From NCBI GenBank assembly GCA_964522485.1, contig CAZFUS010000119.1:1-5362 (forward strand): a stretch of 5,362 nt of DNA, read 5' to 3'. The notes below the pieces were generated by a model. That model had not been told where the DNA came from. It searched no databases and saw nothing but the letters and a program-made list of their open reading frames with translations. Within the stretch, counting starts at the first letter, position 1. Each line of letters begins with the position of its first letter. The position numbers were made by a program, and so were the translations under genes. Source of the stretch: Methylohalomonas sp964522485. Lineage in GTDB: Bacteria; Pseudomonadota; Gammaproteobacteria; Methylohalomonadales; Methylohalomonadaceae. Positions 5,315 to 5,362 of the stretch are shown piece by piece.

Positions 5315-5362
5315 GGAGAGGTGGCCGAGCGGTCGAAGGCGCTCCCCTGCTAAGGGAGTATG
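5315..5362 (+). tRNA. serV: tRNA-Ser(GCU), 5' part, cut by window end
   Basis: The sequence from 5315 reads as the 5' two-thirds of a serine tRNA. It has acceptor strand GGAGAGG (5315-5321), T8-G9, then D-stem GCC/GGC (5324-5326 with 5338-5340). The anticodon stem CTCCC (5342-5346) pairs with GGGAG (5354-5358) around the loop CTGCTAA. The anticodon GCT (5349-5351) reads AGC and AGU. It closely resembles E. coli serV, which also follows csrA. The long variable arm starts at 5359 and the remainder, including the T arm and 3' acceptor strand, lies past the window. No convincing own promoter is seen, so it may be cotranscribed with csrA or use a weak promoter. Confidence 0.95.

Noticed and set aside
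1..5362. CRISPR array, insertion sequence, phage or defence gene
   Set aside because: There are no regularly spaced repeats, no terminal inverted repeats and no foreign genes. Essentially all the sequence is explained by conserved housekeeping genes and short gaps.

Overview
The window is a compact, all plus-strand housekeeping segment of a gammaproteobacterial chromosome, GC-rich by eye. In order it holds the 3' end of recA, recX, alaS, lysC, csrA and the 5' part of a tRNA-Ser(GCU) gene cut off by the window edge. The proteins resemble gammaproteobacterial ones closely. RecA and AlaRS run nearly collinear with the E. coli proteins as I recall them. The first half of CsrA is almost identical to E. 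coli CsrA. LysC is the short two-ACT aspartokinase typical of Pseudomonas rather than the E. coli lysine-sensitive enzyme. The gene order combines the E. coli order (recA-recX-alaS-csrA-serV) with the Pseudomonas order (alaS-lysC-csrA/rsmA-tRNA-Ser). This suggests a gammaproteobacterium outside the Enterobacterales and Pseudomonas, perhaps a Chromatiales-like lineage, but the genus cannot be named from this window.

Region by region: 1-467 is the recA C-terminal part. Position 464 onward is recX, which either overlaps the recA stop (CTG start) or begins at TTG 485. A 40-base gap at 923-962 holds a nine-codon open frame whose stop touches the alaS ATG. Positions 963-3602 are alaS, complete with catalytic, editing and C-Ala parts. 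A 73-base AT-rich gap at 3603-3675 carries a possible promoter and no ribosome binding site. Positions 3676-4911 are lysC, with a likely internal start at 4417 for a separate regulatory (beta) subunit. A 45-base leader rich in GGA motifs precedes csrA (4957-5187). A 127-base spacer with weak hairpins leads to tRNA-Ser at 5315.

Functionally, recA and recX form a recombination enzyme/modulator pair. alaS charges and proofreads tRNA-Ala. lysC makes the first committed step to lysine, methionine, threonine and diaminopimelate. csrA is a global post-transcriptional regulator that probably represses its own translation. I found no mobile element, CRISPR array, phage gene, toxin system or unknown gene. 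The most informative signals concern translation starts and post-transcriptional control: the recX start, the internal LysC beta start and the csrA leader. No wholly new system is visible.
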